Assembly: GCA_022775905.1 (NCBI GenBank)
Contig: JALFJX010000008.1
Location: 1-59,302 of the forward strand
Length of the DNA stretch: 59,302 nt
Source of the DNA: Methanobrevibacter sp.
Lineage (GTDB): Archaea; Methanobacteriota; Methanobacteria; Methanobacteriales; Methanobacteriaceae
Reading direction: 5' to 3'
Shown: piece after piece, positions 26,568-34,785 of the stretch
How positions within the stretch are numbered: the first letter of the stretch is position 1
How the letters are laid out: the number at the start of each line of letters is the position of its first letter
Notes under the pieces: model-generated
Told to the model about the DNA's origin: nothing
The model's database searches: none
The model's input: only the letters and a program-made list of their open reading frames with translations
Position numbers and translations under genes: made by a program

Positions 26568-26887
26568 TTTTTCCTCCATTATGTTCATAATTATCTGTTT
26601 TATTTTAGTTTTATTTCATTTCAAACTTATAATTTGAACTTATTATATTTAAAAATTACTTTTAATGGGTTTAAATTTTAAATAATAAGTATAAAATTGT
26701 TTTATTAAAATAATATTGATTTTTAATAGTTATTGGAATTAATATTGTGTTGATATGTATGTTGACTGTTTAATGGTTATTTTTTTTAAAAAATAGTTTT
26801 TATGAATGTTATTTTCATTAATGAGTTATCTAATTCTTTATATTTTAATTATAGACTATTTTTAATCATATTAGTCACTTAGATACA
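26568..26887. other. AT-rich intergenic stretch
   Basis: About 320 bases with almost no G or C. I find no open frame, hairpin or repeat worth naming. It probably contains the promoter of the short minus-strand peptide gene near its left end. Confidence 0.4.
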
Positions 26888-26918
26888 TTTATATATTATT
26901 TTTATCAGATTATAATTC

Positions 26919-26991
26919 AACATCTTAAAGATGTGCTTCATTATTCGGAGTAATTATTTGTTTTAGGGGAAAGTTTATTCTTTCCCTTTTT
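26919..26991 (+). ncRNA. Candidate small RNA with two hairpins and T-run end
   Basis: TTTATATATT at 26888-26897 would start transcription near 26919. Just after comes hairpin ACATC-TTAAA-GATGT (26920-26934), and near the end a 7-base-pair hairpin GGGAAAG-TTTATT-CTTTCCC (26967-26986) followed by five T. The order promoter, hairpin, terminator-like hairpin fits a short stand-alone RNA of about 70 bases. There is no coding gene on this strand to which the terminator could belong. It ends just after the stop of the convergent transporter gene. Evidence is only structural. Confidence 0.35.
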
Positions 26992-27877
26992 AATTAACTT
27001 TTTCTTTTCTACTTAACATCATCATTGCAATTATTGTTAATATGAATCCGCAAGACATCAAAAGTGTTGGAACCTCGGAGTAGAATATTAACCCGAAAAT
27101 AAGTGCTGCAAACGGTTCTGCACCTGATAATAATATTGAAGCTATTCCTGAATCAACGTGTTCCAAACTCACTGTTGAGAATATATATGGAAGAGCAAAT
27201 GAGAATGTGGAATGCATAAGCAGGAATATTACAACTAAAACGGGATTAATTGAAATGAAATTGGAAATGTCTGCGAAATTTGTAAATGGTATTAATCCTA
27301 TTGAAATGAATGTAATTGTGTAAATGAGGATTGTAAATGTGTGTTTTCCATTTTCAATTGATTTTTTAGAAGTCATCAAGTAGACTGCCCAGAATAATCC
27401 TGCCCCGATACCAGCAACAATACCATAAACCGGAAGGTCACTTAAGCTAGTTTCTAAAACGCCGGTCATTAAGATACAACCGAGAATAGCTAATGTCATA
27501 CAAATTAATTTTTTGTTTGTAATTTTTTCTCCAAATGCGAAATATGCAATTACAAGAACATAAATTGGTGCAAGTGACAGTAAAACTGCTGCCAGTGAAA
27601 GTGGAATGCTTCCCATAGATTCATTGTAGCATAAGTTAAGTCCTACAATGCTTATTCCACAAACTAAAAATAATGGCATGTCTTTTAAATCTATTTTCAA
27701 CAAGTTTTTGTCAGTTATGAAAATAGCTATCATTATTGGGATAATTGCTATTGAAAACCTTAAAAAAAGAAGTGTTGTTGAATCAATTCCGTTTGCTATC
27801 AATGTTCTAACGAATACTCCTCCAGATCCAAACATTATTCCGGCTAGAATTGGTAAAATTAAATAGATTTTTTTCAT
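26990..27877 (-). CDS. EamA/DMT-family transporter
   Basis: The 295-residue protein has ten hydrophobic spans arranged as two five-helix EamA repeats (first repeat to about residue 138, second from about 150). FGSGGVFVRTLIANGIDSTTLLFLRF near 17-42 and SGAEPFAALIFGLIFYSE near 253-270 are typical of the drug/metabolite transporter family. It likely exports or imports a small metabolite; the substrate cannot be inferred. Monocistronic. Confidence 0.88.
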   Translation of the reverse strand: MKKIYLILPILAGIMFGSGGVFVRTLIANGIDSTTLLFLRFSIAIIPIMIAIFITDKNLLKIDLKDMPLFLVCGISIVGLNLCYNESMGSIPLSLAAVLLSLAPIYVLVIAYFAFGEKITNKKLICMTLAILGCILMTGVLETSLSDLPVYGIVAGIGAGLFWAVYLMTSKKSIENGKHTFTILIYTITFISIGLIPFTNFADISNFISINPVLVVIFLLMHSTFSFALPYIFSTVSLEHVDSGIASILLSGAEPFAALIFGLIFYSEVPTLLMSCGFILTIIAMMMLSRKEKVN

Positions 27878-27915
27878 AAATCTTAATTGGTGTTATTGAT
27901 ATAAAATTTTATCTA

Positions 27916-28974
27916 TTATAAATAAGAATAGATATTCCATGAAACTGTGTAATACTTGCATGAATTGTTTAATGGCACTTTTAAATCATTGATTAATTCC
28001 ATTTCATTGTAATTTGAATCTACACGGTAGGTTTCATTGCTTATTTTTTCTATTGGAATGTCTCCAAAATCAACATTATCAGTAATGTCTGATATTTCTA
28101 CAGTATAGTAGTCAGGTTCTGCACCTGCAAATGCCACAGTAAATCTTAAAGCAACAACAATTAGTATTATTAAAATAGGTAAGGAACGATTAAAAAGATA
28201 TCTGGCTTCGCTTAAGCCAATATTCCTGTATGTCGGTTGGATTTCTTCATTTTTCTGCAATAATTTTTTATCTCTTAAAACTGTTCCAATAATCAAGTTG
28301 AGATAGTATCCATTTCTATAGACAAGCCATATTCCTAAAATACCTACGATTGATGGTGTTGCCCAAAGACCTCCATCAAATGATCCAATAAGAAGACAGC
28401 TTGAGAAGAATGCAAGAAGAAAATTTGTAAACCATGCTCTTTTCTGATTTGCTAAAACTAAAGTTACAAACAATACTGGAAGCAATAAAATCACTAAAAA
28501 ACCAATTGTTGGAACATATGAGTATAGGCCAACTCCTGTGTTGATGTTGCTTTGAACAAAAGGTCCAATAATCTGAGTTATGACTTCACCTAAAATGGAT
28601 TTTAACAGATGAGTGTGTAAAATGCTTGTAGAACTCATTGTGTTGGACATAGCACAGAATATGGTATTAAGTTTGATTCCCATTTGGAGTCTGAAAACGA
28701 CTTCCAAAAGGTTTCCTAAAATAAGTAAAACTGCTCCAATAACTATTGATATTTTTAAATATTTAGTAACATCAATTTCTTTAGGGATTGTCTGGGATAA
28801 AATTAACAGCAATCCTAAAAGGCCAAAAAACATGATGTCTTTTCCTTTTGATGATCCCATTAAAAATAAATGAGTTATTGGTCTTATGATGGGATTTAGT
28901 AAGTCAGTTGCAAAGATTACTCCTCCAAGCAATATGAATATAAATCCAACTAAGATAGTTTTATTAAGTTTCAT
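27916..28974 (-). CDS. Multi-span membrane protein of unknown function
   Basis: About 352 residues. It has an N-terminal hydrophobic segment, four or five further spans up to about residue 230, another span near 270-290, and an extracytoplasmic C-terminal domain of about 65 residues. I do not recognise a family. I chose ATG 28974 rather than the upstream TTG at 28980. It lies 38 bases upstream of the DMT transporter on the same strand and is divergent from the TSUP permease gene. Confidence 0.6.
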   Translation of the reverse strand: MKLNKTILVGFIFILLGGVIFATDLLNPIIRPITHLFLMGSSKGKDIMFFGLLGLLLILSQTIPKEIDVTKYLKISIVIGAVLLILGNLLEVVFRLQMGIKLNTIFCAMSNTMSSTSILHTHLLKSILGEVITQIIGPFVQSNINTGVGLYSYVPTIGFLVILLLPVLFVTLVLANQKRAWFTNFLLAFFSSCLLIGSFDGGLWATPSIVGILGIWLVYRNGYYLNLIIGTVLRDKKLLQKNEEIQPTYRNIGLSEARYLFNRSLPILIILIVVALRFTVAFAGAEPDYYTVEISDITDNVDFGDIPIEKISNETYRVDSNYNEMELINDLKVPLNNSCKYYTVSWNIYSYL

Positions 28975-29014
28975 TAACAATAATTTAATATTTATGATTT
29001 AAATAAGTGATGTT

Positions 29015-29824
29015 ATGTTTACAATCGAATATTTCGCAGGTTTAATTTTAATTGGTATATGTGCAGGTTTTGCATCAGGGCTTTTAGGAGTTGGTGGTGG
29101 ATTTTTAATAGCTCCTCTTCAATACTTCTTATTGGAATATATTGGTGTTGCACCTGATCTTGCTATTTTAATTTCATTTGGAACAAGCCTAGCAATCATT
29201 ATTCCAACATCAATCAGTGGTGCTTATAGGCATACAAGAACAATGGACAACATTTTAAAACCGGGAATTCGTTTAGGTATTTTTGGTGTAATTGGAGGTT
29301 TTGTTGGTGGTTTTGTTGCATCAATGATTCCTTCAGATACATTAAAATTCATTTTTGGTCTTTTATTATTGTTCATTACTTTTAACAATATTGTCAATAT
29401 TAATAAAGAAAGAGAAAAAGCTAGACTTCCATTTAATTGGATAACTATTGGAATTATTGGTTTGGCAGTTGGATTTTCATCAGGACTTTTAGGAGTTGGT
29501 GGTGGTGTATTTTTAATTGCAATTTTAACTGCACTTCTTGGATTCTCAATGATTGAAGCAATAGGAACTTCTTCAATATTTATTAGTCTAACAGCTATTG
29601 GTGGTTTCCTGTCTTATATGATTTCAGGTTGGGGAGTAAGTACATTCCCATACTCTATAGGTTATGTAAGTATTCTCAACTTAGTGTTAATTGCATGTTT
29701 CTCAGTGCCAATGGCTTCCTATGGAGCAAAAATGGCACACAGAGTTCCCCAAAAAAAGTTAAAAATAATATTCTCAGTAGTAATTCTATACATGGCTTTA
29801 AAAATGTTAGGAATTTTACCGTAG
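29015..29824 (+). CDS. TSUP (TauE/SafE) family permease
   Basis: The 269-residue protein has eight spans in two repeats, each carrying the motif SGLLGVGGG (about 21-29 and 155-163), the signature of sulfite exporter TauE/SafE proteins. The family moves sulfite, sulfonates or other small anions. Given the coenzyme M metabolism of methanogens a sulfonate or sulfite substrate is plausible, but this is only inference. GTGAT lies a few bases before the ATG. A TPR-protein gene follows nine bases later. Confidence 0.9.
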   Translation: MFTIEYFAGLILIGICAGFASGLLGVGGGFLIAPLQYFLLEYIGVAPDLAILISFGTSLAIIIPTSISGAYRHTRTMDNILKPGIRLGIFGVIGGFVGGFVASMIPSDTLKFIFGLLLLFITFNNIVNINKEREKARLPFNWITIGIIGLAVGFSSGLLGVGGGVFLIAILTALLGFSMIEAIGTSSIFISLTAIGGFLSYMISGWGVSTFPYSIGYVSILNLVLIACFSVPMASYGAKMAHRVPQKKLKIIFSVVILYMALKMLGILP

Positions 29825-29833
29825 GGTGATCTT

Positions 29834-30193
29834 ATGAGTGGAGATAGAAAAGTTGGAGAAAACTTTGATGTAGATATGGCTGAAAGTATTTTTGATAAAT
29901 TAAAGAATGTAAAAGGAAAAACAAAATCAGAGGGAGATAGTAAATTTAAAAATATTTCTTATCTCATGAATGAAGCTCAATATTTGGAAAACAAAGGCAA
30001 GTTCAGTGAAGCTATTGATTTATACAATCAAGTTCTTTTTACATTACCAGATTCAATAAAGGCTTATGAAGCTATAATCAATATATATCAAAAGCAAGGT
30101 AATGTTGAAGCTGAAAAAGAAGTTTTGAGAAAAGCTATCAGTAACTGCAAGAAAAATGATGAATTTAAAAAAAGATTAAATGAAATTAATTAA
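29834..30193 (+). CDS. Small tetratricopeptide-repeat protein
   Basis: The 119-residue protein has a charged N-terminus and then two TPR-like helical pairs (AQYLENKGKFSEAIDLYNQVLFTLPDS near 53-79; AYEAIINIYQKQGNVEAEKEVL near 82-103). Such proteins act as docking surfaces. GGTGAT precedes the ATG, nine bases after the permease stop, so the two genes are probably co-transcribed. Confidence 0.78.
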   Translation: MSGDRKVGENFDVDMAESIFDKLKNVKGKTKSEGDSKFKNISYLMNEAQYLENKGKFSEAIDLYNQVLFTLPDSIKAYEAIINIYQKQGNVEAEKEVLRKAISNCKKNDEFKKRLNEIN

Positions 30194-30220
30194 AATTTCA
30201 TTTAACTAACTATTTTTTTA

Positions 30221-30424
30221 CTAGAATCCAACCATTAAGTATCTGACGATTAATGTTACAACGAAGATTAAAATTGAGAAATAAATAATTAATCTACCTT
30301 GTTTACGGTATGTTGGGTTCTCTTTTTTAAGGAAAAACAAAATTGCTCCATATACTAATCCAACGATAGGGATTAATAATGCTACTATGTATCCGATAAT
30401 TGATACTATCATTTCTTTATCCAT
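30221..30424 (-). CDS. Small two-span membrane protein
   Basis: The 67-residue protein has spans at about 7-31 and 45-63 with a basic loop between them (KKENPTYRKQGR). AAAGGTG lies six bases before the ATG. It is the last gene of the minus-strand series starting at pyrH. The architecture resembles small PMP3-like or DUF-type membrane proteins, but no specific family can be named. Confidence 0.6.
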   Translation of the reverse strand: MDKEMIVSIIGYIVALLIPIVGLVYGAILFFLKKENPTYRKQGRLIIYFSILIFVVTLIVRYLMVGF

Positions 30425-30435
30425 TTTTTCACCTT

Positions 30436-31284
30436 TTATTTAATGTATACTCCCATTCCCATTGCACTTATATGATAGCTGTCACCACCAAGTCCAATTA
30501 AACTGTATTGGATGTCTAGATCAATAACAGCGTTTCCTCCAGCAGCTTTTATCTTGTCAGTCAAACCAATTAGACATTTGTCTTTACCTGATTTCAAGAT
30601 AGTCAATGTATGATTTTCTCTTTCCTGAGGATTTAAATCAAACAATTCAGGTTCCTTTTCTAAAATCACTGTTGATTGGAACTGACCTAAATTGATGACG
30701 TGTTTGTCAGGAACATCTGTACTGGTCATGAACATAACTCCTAAGTTATTAATCTCCTGATTGTTTCTTATTTCATCATAGAATTCAATAACTTTAGGTT
30801 TAACTTCAAATGGCTTTTTGAGAATGTATTTATATATTGCTTTTTTTATGTTAATGTAGAATTTTGTAAATGTTCTTTTGATGAATCTTAAAACATAAAA
30901 AAAAGCACCAATTACAACTACAAGTAGTATGTAATTGATTAATGTTGGAAAAGCTGCTTGTAAAATTACTGCGGTTGCTCCGAATGTAAGAAAATTCGCA
31001 CCAAGTGTAGGATTTACTAAAATAAAACTATAAAATGTTGTTCCTGCAAAAAGAAGGAATGCACTTATAGCACCAGTATCAGTACCAATCATTCTTTCTG
31101 CAAGCATTGTTTCTGCATATCCTGCAAGCAATGGTGCAAAAATTAATCCTAAATTCCAGCCGAAGATTGCAATATTCAAATATAAGAACACTGCATAAAC
31201 TGCAGTACCGACAACAGTACCAAAAGCAATGCATATGATTCTTTTCTGTAAATCTTCAGGTCTTTCTAGCAATTTAAATTTCAT
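30436..31284 (-). CDS. Membrane protein with C-terminal YbjQ-like domain
   Basis: About 282 residues. The first 140 form four to five membrane spans (VGTAVYAVFLYLNIAIFGW and following). A basic amphipathic segment (RFIKRTFTKFYINIKKAIYK) follows, and the last 100 residues resemble the UPF0145/YbjQ fold (MFMTSTDVPDKHV; KAAGGNAVIDLDIQYS). I chose ATG 31284, preceded by GTGA, over GTG 31293. The next gene upstream encodes a stand-alone YbjQ protein, so the pair probably acts together, for example by forming a soluble ring bound to a membrane partner. Confidence 0.68.
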   Translation of the reverse strand: MKFKLLERPEDLQKRIICIAFGTVVGTAVYAVFLYLNIAIFGWNLGLIFAPLLAGYAETMLAERMIGTDTGAISAFLLFAGTTFYSFILVNPTLGANFLTFGATAVILQAAFPTLINYILLVVVIGAFFYVLRFIKRTFTKFYINIKKAIYKYILKKPFEVKPKVIEFYDEIRNNQEINNLGVMFMTSTDVPDKHVINLGQFQSTVILEKEPELFDLNPQERENHTLTILKSGKDKCLIGLTDKIKAAGGNAVIDLDIQYSLIGLGGDSYHISAMGMGVYIK

Positions 31285-31285
31285 T

Positions 31286-31609
31286 TTATTCACATTTTAC
31301 AGCAGTACCATAAGCGGTTACGAGAATTGTATTTCCCATAGTACCACCAAGGTTATCATAAGATATTTTAAGTCCAATTATAGCATTTGCACCTAAATTT
31401 TCAGCTTTTTCTTCCATACTTTTAAAAGCAATGTCTCTTGCTTTTTTTAATTCTTCTTCATATTTGGATGTTCTTCCACCTACAACATCACGTACACCTG
31501 AAAATAAGTCTTTGTAGATATTTGCACCGATGAGGGACTCACCAGTAACTAAACCTTTATATTCGACTATTTGTTTGGTAACGAGTGTATTTGAAGATGT
31601 TAAAATCAT
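31286..31609 (-). CDS. YbjQ (UPF0145) family protein
   Basis: The 107-residue protein matches the YbjQ/UPF0145 family: [21 protein letters not shown] at the N-terminus, a helix with [29 protein letters not shown] near 68-96, and the closing strand [10 protein letters not shown]. Crystal structures of homologues show a pentameric ring sometimes labelled heavy-metal binding; the role is unknown. AGGGAT lies before the ATG. It lies between DUF2116 and the membrane YbjQ gene. Confidence 0.85.
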   Translation of the reverse strand: MILTSSNTLVTKQIVEYKGLVTGESLIGANIYKDLFSGVRDVVGGRTSKYEEELKKARDIAFKSMEEKAENLGANAIIGLKISYDNLGGTMGNTILVTAYGTAVKCE

Positions 31610-31617
31610 TTATATCC

Positions 31618-31809
31618 CTATTTCATGAAGGTCATAATTGCCCATATTACTAAGAATATTGCAATTACTACATATAATATAACTCTTGTTCTTCTAGTTT
31701 GTGCTAATCTTGCATCCCAGACTTTTTGACAATCTGGTGAGCATACAAGTTCGTTTAATGGAATTGGGGTTCCACATATTGGACAATGTTTGTGTGGTTC
31801 TACTGCCAT
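31618..31809 (-). CDS. DUF2116 zinc-ribbon membrane protein
   Basis: The 63-residue protein starts with a zinc ribbon (CPICG at about 9-13, CSPDC at about 23-27) and ends in one membrane span (about 43-61), which is the DUF2116 architecture found in archaea. GGAGATGAAAAG precedes the ATG. It follows tatD by 12 bases in the same operon. Function unknown. Confidence 0.8.
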   Translation of the reverse strand: MAVEPHKHCPICGTPIPLNELVCSPDCQKVWDARLAQTRRTRVILYVVIAIFLVIWAIMTFMK

Positions 31810-31821
31810 CTTTTCATCTCC

Positions 31822-32610
31822 TTATATTTTAAAAAATTCTTTAGTATTTTTACTAACTTGTTTACCAAGTTCTTCTGCATCCATTCCCATGCAAAGTGCA
31901 ATTGTTTCGAGGATATGAGGTAAATATTTCGGTTCGTTTCTATTTTTTTTAGGTTTAAAGTCAAAGTTTTTTGGTATTAAAAACGGAGCATCTGTTTCAA
32001 TCATTAATTTTTCTGGAGGAATCGCGCTTACTGCTTCCTGAAGGTTTCTTCCTCTTTTCATATCACAGATCCATCCGGTCACTCCGATGTAACAACCTAA
32101 GTCAATGTAATTTTGTGCTTCTTGTTTTGTTCCAGTAAAACAGTGCACCACGGATCTTTCAATAACGCTGTCATGTCTTTTTAAAATGTTGTACAAATCT
32201 TCATGTGCTTCTCGCTCATGTAAAAACAATGGCATGTCTGTTCTTTCAGCTACTTCAATTTGAGCTTCAAACCATTTTCTCTGCAAGTCTTGCGGGGAGA
32301 AGTTTCTGTTGTAATCAAGACCACATTCTCCAATTGCTACAACACAATCGTTTTTAGCTATTTTTTCAAGTTCAAACATTGTGTGTCCGTTACATGTTTT
32401 AGCGTCATGTGGATGGACACCTGAAGTTGAAAATAAAGTTCCAGGATATTTTGAAGCATATTCAGCAGCCATCTGACTTGAATTCACATTTGTTCCTGTG
32501 ATAATGAATTGGTTAACTCCTACTTTTTTTGCTTCTTCTATAATTTCAATTCTGTCTTTTTTAAATGAAGAATGCATTAAGTTTAAGCCAATATCAACAA
32601 GATTATCCAC
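31822..32610 (-). CDS. tatD: TatD-family metal-dependent hydrolase
   Basis: The 262-residue TIM-barrel hydrolase shows TatD metal ligands: GVHPHDAK near 81-88, AIGECGLDYNR near 112-122 (Glu), LFLHEREAHE near 153-162, VVHCFTG near 179-185 and IETDAPFL near 249-256 region (Asp). Homologues are Mg-dependent DNases or related phosphoesterases. The start codon is GTG at 32610, with AGGTGAT upstream. It follows pyrH by eight bases. Confidence 0.88.
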   Translation of the reverse strand: MDNLVDIGLNLMHSSFKKDRIEIIEEAKKVGVNQFIITGTNVNSSQMAAEYASKYPGTLFSTSGVHPHDAKTCNGHTMFELEKIAKNDCVVAIGECGLDYNRNFSPQDLQRKWFEAQIEVAERTDMPLFLHEREAHEDLYNILKRHDSVIERSVVHCFTGTKQEAQNYIDLGCYIGVTGWICDMKRGRNLQEAVSAIPPEKLMIETDAPFLIPKNFDFKPKKNRNEPKYLPHILETIALCMGMDAEELGKQVSKNTKEFFKI

Positions 32611-32618
32611 GACATCAC

Positions 32619-33296
32619 CTATTCGTTAATGACTCTTGTTCCTACATTTTCTCCGTTAACTGCTTTGATTAAGTTTTCAGGTTCAAAACCGTTGGTAATT
32701 ACGGTTTCTAAATCAGACCTTTTAATCATTTGAACAGCAGTTGTGTCGAAGAATTCGTAAGTTCCAGCTTTAACATCTTTACCGCTTAAAAAGTCAAGCA
32801 AATCGGATGCTGTAATTTCAGGGACGAGTTCCGCATCATCGAATTTATTTGGGTCTTTAGTGTACATTCCATCAACAGAAGTCAAGTTAATGAGTTTGTC
32901 TGCTTGAATGTATTCAGCTAAAATTGCAGATACTGCATCAGTACTGTGTGCAGGTTCAGTTCCACCCATAACAATGATTTTTTCAGTAGCTGAGAATTCT
33001 AAAGCTTCCTGGAAGTTATGTGGTACTCTTTGGTATGCTGCATCACCGAGAGCAGATAACATTAATTTAGCGTTAATTCTTGTTACTTCAATTCCAATAT
33101 CGTCACATTGTGCTTCACCAGCGCCTAAGTCACGAACAACACTAATATATTCTCTAGCTGGTTTTCCACCACCTACAACAACGAATAATTCGTGTTCAGC
33201 AGCTAAATCTTTTAAAATAGCACTGTATTCTTGGAATTTTTTACAGTCATATTCTTTAAGTAAAATGGATCCTCCAATTGCGATTACAATTTTCAT
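32619..33296 (-). CDS. pyrH: Uridylate kinase
   Basis: The 225-residue protein is a UMP kinase of the archaeal PyrH type (amino acid kinase fold), turning UMP plus ATP into [18 protein letters not shown] at the N-terminus holds the catalytic Lys and Gly loop, [13 protein letters not shown] near 38-50 the phosphate-binding strand, and [16 protein letters not shown] near 137-152 the nucleotide site. It heads the minus-strand operon and is divergent from a nitroreductase gene. Confidence 0.94.
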   Translation of the reverse strand: MKIVIAIGGSILLKEYDCKKFQEYSAILKDLAAEHELFVVVGGGKPAREYISVVRDLGAGEAQCDDIGIEVTRINAKLMLSALGDAAYQRVPHNFQEALEFSATEKIIVMGGTEPAHSTDAVSAILAEYIQADKLINLTSVDGMYTKDPNKFDDAELVPEITASDLLDFLSGKDVKAGTYEFFDTTAVQMIKRSDLETVITNGFEPENLIKAVNGENVGTRVINE

Positions 33297-33372
33297 ATAT
33301 TCACCTTATATATAGTGTATCTTTTAGATATTATTTAAATTTTAATAAGGAGTAGGTAAATAACTATTGACA

Positions 33373-34065
33373 ATGAATTTAGAAGAACAAATTTACCTTA
33401 GAAAATCCTGCCGTAAATACTCAGATGAACCTGTTTGCATGAATATGATTCATGAGTTTATGGCAGATGTAAAACCATTAAATCCTGATATTGGTTATCA
33501 TTATGAAATCTTAACAAAGGATGAGGTTAAAGTCCGCAACCGTTGGTCTGCTCCTTATTATCTTGCATTATATTCAGAGAAAAAAGATAATTATCAGGAA
33601 AATATTGGTTTTGTTTTCCAACAACTTTCATTATATCTTCAAAGTATTGGTATAGGAACCTGCTGGGTTGGAATGGATGTCCCAAAGAATAAAAATTCTG
33701 AATTTGTAATTGCAATATCTTTCGGTAAATCTGAAGCAATGACAAGGGAACTGTCCAAATTCAGAAGACATGGCTTATCTGAAATTAGTGATTTTGAAGA
33801 TGAAAGATTGATTCCTGCAAGGCTTGCTCCATCAGCTATTAACTCACAGCCATGGTATTTTAAACATACTGATGATGGATTTGATGTTTATCAGGTAAAA
33901 CAGAATATTATTAAACGTCAAGTTCTTAAAAAATGGAATCCTGTTGATATGGGAATTGCTTTGGCCCATATGTATGTAGCTAATGAAAATACATTTGAAT
34001 TTGAAATTAAAAATAGTTTTGAGGATCTTAAGGGATATGCTTATATTGGAAGTATTAAAATTTAA
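33373..34065 (+). CDS. Nitroreductase-family protein
   Basis: About 230 residues, longer than the nitroreductase at 4722. It begins LEEQIYLRKSCRKYSDEPV, the FMN-binding RxSxRxY motif in variant form (RKSCRKY). SIGIGTCWVGMD near 95-106 is the third family motif, while ARLAPSAINSQPWYF near 155-169 carries a second SxxNxQPW motif normally found near the N-terminus, so the fold looks circularly rearranged or duplicated as in the TM1586-type nitroreductases. I chose ATG 33373 over TTG 33367. Confidence 0.8.
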   Translation: MNLEEQIYLRKSCRKYSDEPVCMNMIHEFMADVKPLNPDIGYHYEILTKDEVKVRNRWSAPYYLALYSEKKDNYQENIGFVFQQLSLYLQSIGIGTCWVGMDVPKNKNSEFVIAISFGKSEAMTRELSKFRRHGLSEISDFEDERLIPARLAPSAINSQPWYFKHTDDGFDVYQVKQNIIKRQVLKKWNPVDMGIALAHMYVANENTFEFEIKNSFEDLKGYAYIGSIKI

Positions 34066-34086
34066 AAAAAGAAAAAATTAGAGGAT

Positions 34087-34770
34087 TTATGTATCCTCTG
34101 ATGTTAAACCTTTGAATAAGGTACCTGCAATTATTGCACCAACAATCGGAGCTAAAATAAATACCCATACTTGTTCAAGTGCTTGTCCTCCAAGGAACAA
34201 TGCAGGTGCTATACTACGTGCAGGGTTAACTGAAGTTCCAGTTAATGGAATTCCCATAATATGTACAAATGCAAGGGTTAAACCAATTACAATACCTGCA
34301 ACCGCACCATTTTCTGTTTTTTTAGTAACGCCAAGGACGGTAAATACAAATACAAATGTTAAAATGATTTCAACGAGTATTGCACCAACAACATCTAAAC
34401 CTACGCTTGATGCAGATCCAAACCCGTTTTGACCGAGTCCTGTAGCAGCATATCCTCCAAGGCTTGGAGCGGAATTAATAATAAATACTAAAAGAGCAAT
34501 ACCAATAATAGCACCAATACATTGGAATACGATGTACATTACTAAATCTTTTGTTTCTAATCTTCCATCAATCCACATACCTATTGAAACAGCAGGATTG
34601 ATGTGACATCCGGAGATGTCACCAATAACATAAGCCATAGCAACAATTGATAAACCGAATGCCAATGCAATACCAACTGTTCCTAACATGGAGCCTGCAA
34701 TTGCAGCGCTTCCACAACCGAATAATACAAGAACCATTGTTCCGAGTAATTCTGAGATATATCTTTTCAT
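34087..34770 (-). CDS. aqpM: Aquaporin (MIP family)
   Basis: The 227-residue, six-span channel carries both NPA boxes (HINPAVSIG near 56-64, and SVNPARS near 180-186), the defining feature of MIP channels. The selectivity positions cannot be fixed without alignment. The Methanobacteriales homologue AqpM has been characterised as a water channel with glycerol leakage. GAGGG lies eight bases before the ATG. Confidence 0.94.
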   Translation of the reverse strand: MKRYISELLGTMVLVLFGCGSAAIAGSMLGTVGIALAFGLSIVAMAYVIGDISGCHINPAVSIGMWIDGRLETKDLVMYIVFQCIGAIIGIALLVFIINSAPSLGGYAATGLGQNGFGSASSVGLDVVGAILVEIILTFVFVFTVLGVTKKTENGAVAGIVIGLTLAFVHIMGIPLTGTSVNPARSIAPALFLGGQALEQVWVFILAPIVGAIIAGTLFKGLTSEDT

Positions 34771-34785
34771 AAGTTTTCCCTCTAA

